A DNA stretch of 16,382 nt, from contig CAIZKA010000101.1 of NCBI GenBank assembly GCA_903933395.1, positions 1 to 16,382 on the forward strand, read 5' to 3'. The notes under the pieces were generated by a model, which was not told where the DNA came from, did not search any database, and saw only the letters and a program-made list of their open reading frames with translations. Position 1 is the first letter of the stretch. Every line of letters starts with the position of its first letter. This document shows, piece after piece, positions 13,578 through 16,382 of the stretch. The translations under genes were made by a program, and so were the position numbers. This DNA comes from an uncultured beta proteobacterium. Lineage in GTDB: Bacteria; Pseudomonadota; Gammaproteobacteria; Burkholderiales; Rhodocyclaceae.

Positions 13578-14123
13578 CTACTTGGCGGGCGGAGGCGGCA
13601 TGCCCTGCCGACGCTGCTGCATCTGCGCCTTCTTCTCCTCGCAGGCCTTGGGATCGGCGTCGCACTTCTTCTTCCACTCCTCGCGCCGCTGCTGCATCTG
13701 CGCTTTCTTCTCCTCGCAGGCCTTGGGGTCGGCGTCGCACTTCTTCTTCCACTCTTCGTGCCGCTGCTGCATCTGCGCTTTCTTCTCCTCGCAGGCCTTG
13801 GGATCGGCGTCGCACTTCTTCTTCCACTCTTCGTGCCGCTCCTTCATCTGCGCCTTCTTTTCCTCACAGGCCTTGGGGTCGGCGTCGCACTTCTTCTTCC
13901 ATTCCTCGCGGCGCTTCTCCATGTTTTCCCTGGCCTGCGCGCACTTCTCGGGACTGGCCTGACAGAATTTCTGCCTTTCCTCCGGGCTCATCCTTTGGCC
14001 GGGACCACCGCCCGGGCCTGCACCGGGACCAGGGCCACCGGGGCCGGCCGGCGTCTGTGCCATGGCGGCGCAGACGCCGAGCGACAATATGGATGCGACT
14101 AGCAGTTTGCTGAAATTCATCAT
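13578..14123 (-). CDS. Exported protein with four 25-residue Cys-pair repeats
   Basis: A 181-residue protein (start at 14123, or at 14120 which has better spacing from AGGAG). Residues 1-22 are a signal peptide (ending AAMA) and 23-43 a Gly/Pro linker, so it is periplasmic or outside. A degenerate unit (Cys54, Cys61) is followed by four near-identical 25-residue repeats at 72-96, 97-121, 122-146 and 147-171. Each repeat has the core EEWKKKCDADPKACEEKKAQ with a C-x6-C pair (79/86, 104/111, 129/136, 154/161). The tail is RRQGMPPPPAK. All ten mature Cys are paired at this spacing, and the repeats are highly charged and helical. Possible roles are metal binding or disulfide-stapled helical rods; none is proven. 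No named family recognised. The stop lies 3 bases from the reductase stop (convergent). Confidence 0.82.
   Translation of the reverse strand: MMNFSKLLVASILSLGVCAAMAQTPAGPGGPGPGAGPGGGPGQRMSPEERQKFCQASPEKCAQARENMEKRREEWKKKCDADPKACEEKKAQMKERHEEWKKKCDADPKACEEKKAQMQQRHEEWKKKCDADPKACEEKKAQMQQRREEWKKKCDADPKACEEKKAQMQQRRQGMPPPPAK
13611..13910 (-). repeat. Four 75-bp tandem repeats inside the Cys-repeat gene
   Basis: The 25-codon units are nearly identical at the DNA level, for example cttgg(g/a)(a/g)tcggcgtcgcac occurs four times on the plus strand at 75-base intervals. The period preserves the frame. The high DNA identity implies recent duplication or ongoing homogenisation, and copy number may vary between strains. 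Confidence 0.92.
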
Positions 14124-14341
14124 GTTTCTCCTTCCGGTCAGGTGAATCAGCCCTGGAAATCAAGCCGTGGATGGCGACCGTCGGCACAAGGCCGCATATT
14201 GCCACCACCGTCCGGATTCATGGGCCAACTCGAAGACCGGACGCTTCGCATCATCGACACCGACTGTAAGTGCTTTGTTGAAAAAAGCCGGCAATGTGTA
14301 AGTCCATGTTGCGCTCAGGGCCGCCGCGGCCCCGCCCGGAG

Positions 14342-14370
14342 TTGTACGGAAGCGCGGCGCAGCTTATAGT
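14342..14370 (+). promoter_or_regulatory. Sigma70-type promoter of moaA-moeA
   Basis: TTGTAC at 14342-14347 and TATAGT at 14365-14370 are separated by exactly 17 bases. The predicted start point near 14377 is only about 4 bases before the moaA ATG at 14381, so the mRNA could be leaderless or nearly so. No molybdenum cofactor riboswitch was recognised in the 257 bases between the Cys-repeat gene and moaA. Confidence 0.5.
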
Positions 14371-14380
14371 TTGGGGTTCC

Positions 14381-15478
14381 ATGACCGACCGCATCATTCC
14401 CATCATTCCCATCCTGCGCAAGCCGCGCGCCACGCTGCCTCCCGGCCACGACCTCGCCGCCGCGCCGGAAGGCGATCTCGCCGATCGTCGCAACCGGCGC
14501 GTGCGCGACCTGCGCATCTCGGTCACCGACCGCTGCAATTTCCGCTGCGTGTATTGCATGCCGAAGGAAGTCTTTGGCGACGACTACGCCTATCTCTCGC
14601 GCAAGCAGCTGTTGTCCTTCGAAGAAATCGTGCGCATCGCCCATGTCTTCGTCGACCTCGGCGTGGAAAAGATCCGCATCACCGGCGGCGAGCCGCTCCT
14701 GCGCCGCCACCTCGAAAACCTGATCGAACAGTTGGCGAAGCTCCCCGTGGAAATCACCCTGACCACCAACGGCTCGCTGCTGGCGAAGAAGGCGCGGGCA
14801 CTCAAGGATGCCGGCCTCGACCGGGTCACGGTCAGCCTCGACGGCATCGACGACGCCGCTTTCAAGCGCATGAACGACGTCGATTACGCCGTGGGCGACG
14901 TGCTCGACGGCATCGCCGCCGCGGCCGCCGCGGGCCTGGCGCCGGTCAAGGTGAATTGCGTGGTCAAGCGCGGCGCCAACGATGACCAGATCCTGCCGCT
15001 GGCGCGCCACTTCCGCCATTCGGGCCACATCCTGCGCTTCATCGAATACATGGATGTCGGCAGTTCCAACGGCTGGTGCATGGACGAGGTGCTGCCTTCC
15101 GCCGACGTCGTCGCCCGCATCAGCGCGGAGTTTCCGCTCGAGACCGCCGACCCGAACTACCACGGCGAGGTTGCCGAGCGCTGGCGCTACGCCGACGGCG
15201 GCGGCGAGATCGGCGTCATCTCCTCGGTGACCCAGGCCTTCTGCGCCACCTGTACCCGCATCCGCCTGTCCACCGAAGGCCAACTCTACACCTGCCTCTT
15301 CGCCCAGAGCGGCCACGACCTGCGCGCCCTCCTGCGCAAGGGGGGCGGCGACGAGGCCCTGCGGCGCGAGATCGCCGCGATCTGGCGCAGCCGCGACGAC
15401 CGCTATTCCGAGATCCGCACCGCCGCCACCGCACTGCCCGCCGCGAAGAAAATCGAAATGTCCTACATCGGCGGCTGA
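14381..15478 (+). CDS. moaA: GTP 3',8-cyclase MoaA
   Basis: A 365-residue radical SAM enzyme that, with MoaC, converts GTP to cyclic pyranopterin monophosphate in molybdenum cofactor synthesis. The N-terminal [4Fe-4S] cluster binds Cys52, Cys56 and Cys59 (CNFRCVYC). GGEP (102-105) contacts SAM. The C-terminal cluster is Cys288-x2-Cys291-x13-Cys305, and the conserved GG ending (YIGG) is present. ATG 14381 is chosen: an in-frame extension to 14294 adds 29 residues that include the promoter and lacks family similarity. The start gives the short N-terminal extension (MTDRIIPIIPILRKPR) seen in other betaproteobacterial MoaA. moeA follows 29 bases downstream. All catalytic residues are intact. Confidence 0.97.
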   Translation: MTDRIIPIIPILRKPRATLPPGHDLAAAPEGDLADRRNRRVRDLRISVTDRCNFRCVYCMPKEVFGDDYAYLSRKQLLSFEEIVRIAHVFVDLGVEKIRITGGEPLLRRHLENLIEQLAKLPVEITLTTNGSLLAKKARALKDAGLDRVTVSLDGIDDAAFKRMNDVDYAVGDVLDGIAAAAAAGLAPVKVNCVVKRGANDDQILPLARHFRHSGHILRFIEYMDVGSSNGWCMDEVLPSADVVARISAEFPLETADPNYHGEVAERWRYADGGGEIGVISSVTQAFCATCTRIRLSTEGQLYTCLFAQSGHDLRALLRKGGGDEALRREIAAIWRSRDDRYSEIRTAATALPAAKKIEMSYIGG

Positions 15479-15507
15479 TTCCCGCCCTCCCCAAGCAATT
15501 CGCCACC

Positions 15508-16382
15508 ATGACCTCGATACTCCAGACCCTGTCCTGCGCCGACAACTATGACCCGAATTCGCTGCACGTCGACCGTGCCCGGGACCTGATCCTCGGCCTG
15601 TTGCACCCCGTCACCGGCCACGAGCGGATTTTCGTGCGCCAGGCGCTGGATCGAGTGCTGTCTGAGGACGTCATCTCGCCCATCGACGTGCCCGGCCACG
15701 ACAACTCGGCCATGGACGGCTGGGCCCTGCGCTCCGGCGATCTTGCAGCCGACGGCGAAACCCGCCTGAAGAACATCGGCACCACCTTTGCCGGCCGCGC
15801 CTTTGAAGGAAGAGTCGGCGCCGGCGAGACGGTGCGGATCATGACCGGCGGCGTGCTGCCGGCCGGCGTGGACTGCGTGGTGATCCAGGAAGTGGTGAAG
15901 GTCGAAGGCGACGCGGTCATCATCCCGCCCGGCCAGCGTCCAGGGCATAACATCCGCCGCGCCGGCGAGGACCTGCAGGCCGGCAAGGCTGCGATCCCGG
16001 CCGGCAAGAAGCTGCGCCCGGCCGAGATCGGCATCATCGCCTCGCTCGGGATCGGCGAAGTATCGGTGCACCGGCGCGTGCGCGTCGCGGTGTTCTCCAC
16101 CGGCGACGAGTTGTGCTCGATCGGCACGCCGCTGGCGGAAGGCGCGGTGTACGACAGCAACCGCTACACGCTGTGGGGCATGCTCACGCGCCTGGGCTGC
16201 GAGGTCATCGACATGGGCGTGGTGAAGGATGACCCCGCCGCGCTGGAAGCCGCCTTCCGCGAAGCCGCCAGTTGTGCCGACGCCATCATCACCAGCGGCG
16301 GCGTCTCGGTCGGCGAAGCCGATTTCATCAAGCAGCTGATGGCCCAGCTCGGCGAAGTCGCCTTCTGGAAAATCGCCATGAA
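15508..16382 (+). CDS. moeA: Molybdopterin molybdotransferase MoeA, 3' end beyond window
   Basis: At least 291 codons are visible from ATG 15508; the gene runs off the window (family about 400 residues). MoeA inserts molybdate into adenylylated molybdopterin to give the active cofactor. Signatures are DNSAMDGWALRSGD, IMTGGVLPAGVDCVV, IRRAGEDLQAG, VAVFSTGDEL, VYDSNRYTLWGML and the active-site SGGVSVGEADFIK. It lies 29 bases after moaA on the same strand, so the two form a cofactor operon under the promoter at 14342. No strong ribosome binding site is visible, which suggests translation by coupling or from weak sites. Confidence 0.96.
   Translation, partial: MTSILQTLSCADNYDPNSLHVDRARDLILGLLHPVTGHERIFVRQALDRVLSEDVISPIDVPGHDNSAMDGWALRSGDLAADGETRLKNIGTTFAGRAFEGRVGAGETVRIMTGGVLPAGVDCVVIQEVVKVEGDAVIIPPGQRPGHNIRRAGEDLQAGKAAIPAGKKLRPAEIGIIASLGIGEVSVHRRVRVAVFSTGDELCSIGTPLAEGAVYDSNRYTLWGMLTRLGCEVIDMGVVKDDPAALEAAFREAASCADAIITSGGVSVGEADFIKQLMAQLGEVAFWKIAM

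Noticed and set aside
13611..13910. CRISPR array (regular 75-bp repeats)
   Set aside because: There are no unique spacers; the units are contiguous, coding and frame-preserving.
13582..13962. 126-residue repetitive plus-strand frame rich in Cys, Phe and His
   Set aside because: It is the reverse complement of the 75-bp tandem repeats in the Cys-repeat gene, which has the signal peptide and ribosome binding site on the minus strand.
14124..14380. Molybdenum cofactor riboswitch upstream of moaA
   Set aside because: The leader after the predicted promoter is only a few bases long, and I could not recognise the conserved riboswitch elements in the intergenic sequence.

Overview
The window most resembles the chromosome of a GC-rich betaproteobacterium, probably Rhodocyclales or a relative. 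This placement is inferred from the MoaA/MoeA, ferredoxin-reductase and beta-oxidation proteins, several small exported proteins of betaproteobacterial type, and two common proteobacterial palindromic intergenic repeats. No rRNA or phylogenetic marker is available to confirm it.

Left part (1-4594): the window opens inside a tRNA-Asn(GTT) gene with its terminator. The tRNA 3' end plus terminator is repeated in degenerate form at 4527-4594 (about 75% identity over 64 aligned bases, no gaps). The 4.4 kb between looks like an eroded tRNA-borne island. It is sparser in genes and less GC-rich than the rest. It carries a small winged-helix protein, a frameshifted and truncated ihfA relic that runs in frame into an exported trypsin-like protease, a protein with two GIY-YIG nuclease-like domains, two small unknown genes, a PsiF-type exported protein and the last ~30 codons of a cytochrome c. 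No integrase or transposase gene was found.

Middle part (4673-6641): a run of short same-strand genes: a small lipoprotein, an unknown 63-residue protein, PhnA/YjdM, an exported FKBP-type prolyl isomerase, a small possible zinc-binding protein and a Rap1a/Tai-like exported protein. A palindromic repeat cluster and a GntR-like operator follow, then a 670-residue fusion of 3-hydroxyacyl-CoA dehydrogenase (N-terminal) and enoyl-CoA hydratase (C-terminal). This domain order is the reverse of FadB. An AEC-family permease lies next.

Right part (10124-16382): a small membrane protein; a translationally coupled minus-strand pair of unknown genes; a ClpX-like AAA+ ATPase without the zinc-binding domain and with altered pore and ClpP-docking loops; a 28-bp-arm inverted repeat; and a ferredoxin-type NAD(P)H reductase. 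Convergent to the reductase is an exported protein with four near-identical 25-residue Cys-containing repeats. The window ends with moaA and the first ~291 codons of moeA, a molybdenum cofactor pair with a good sigma70-type promoter very close to the moaA start.

No single complete new multi-gene system can be claimed. The most unusual items are the repeat Cys protein, the degenerate-loop ClpX paralogue, the ihfA-protease junction and the double GIY-YIG protein inside the tRNA-Asn island.
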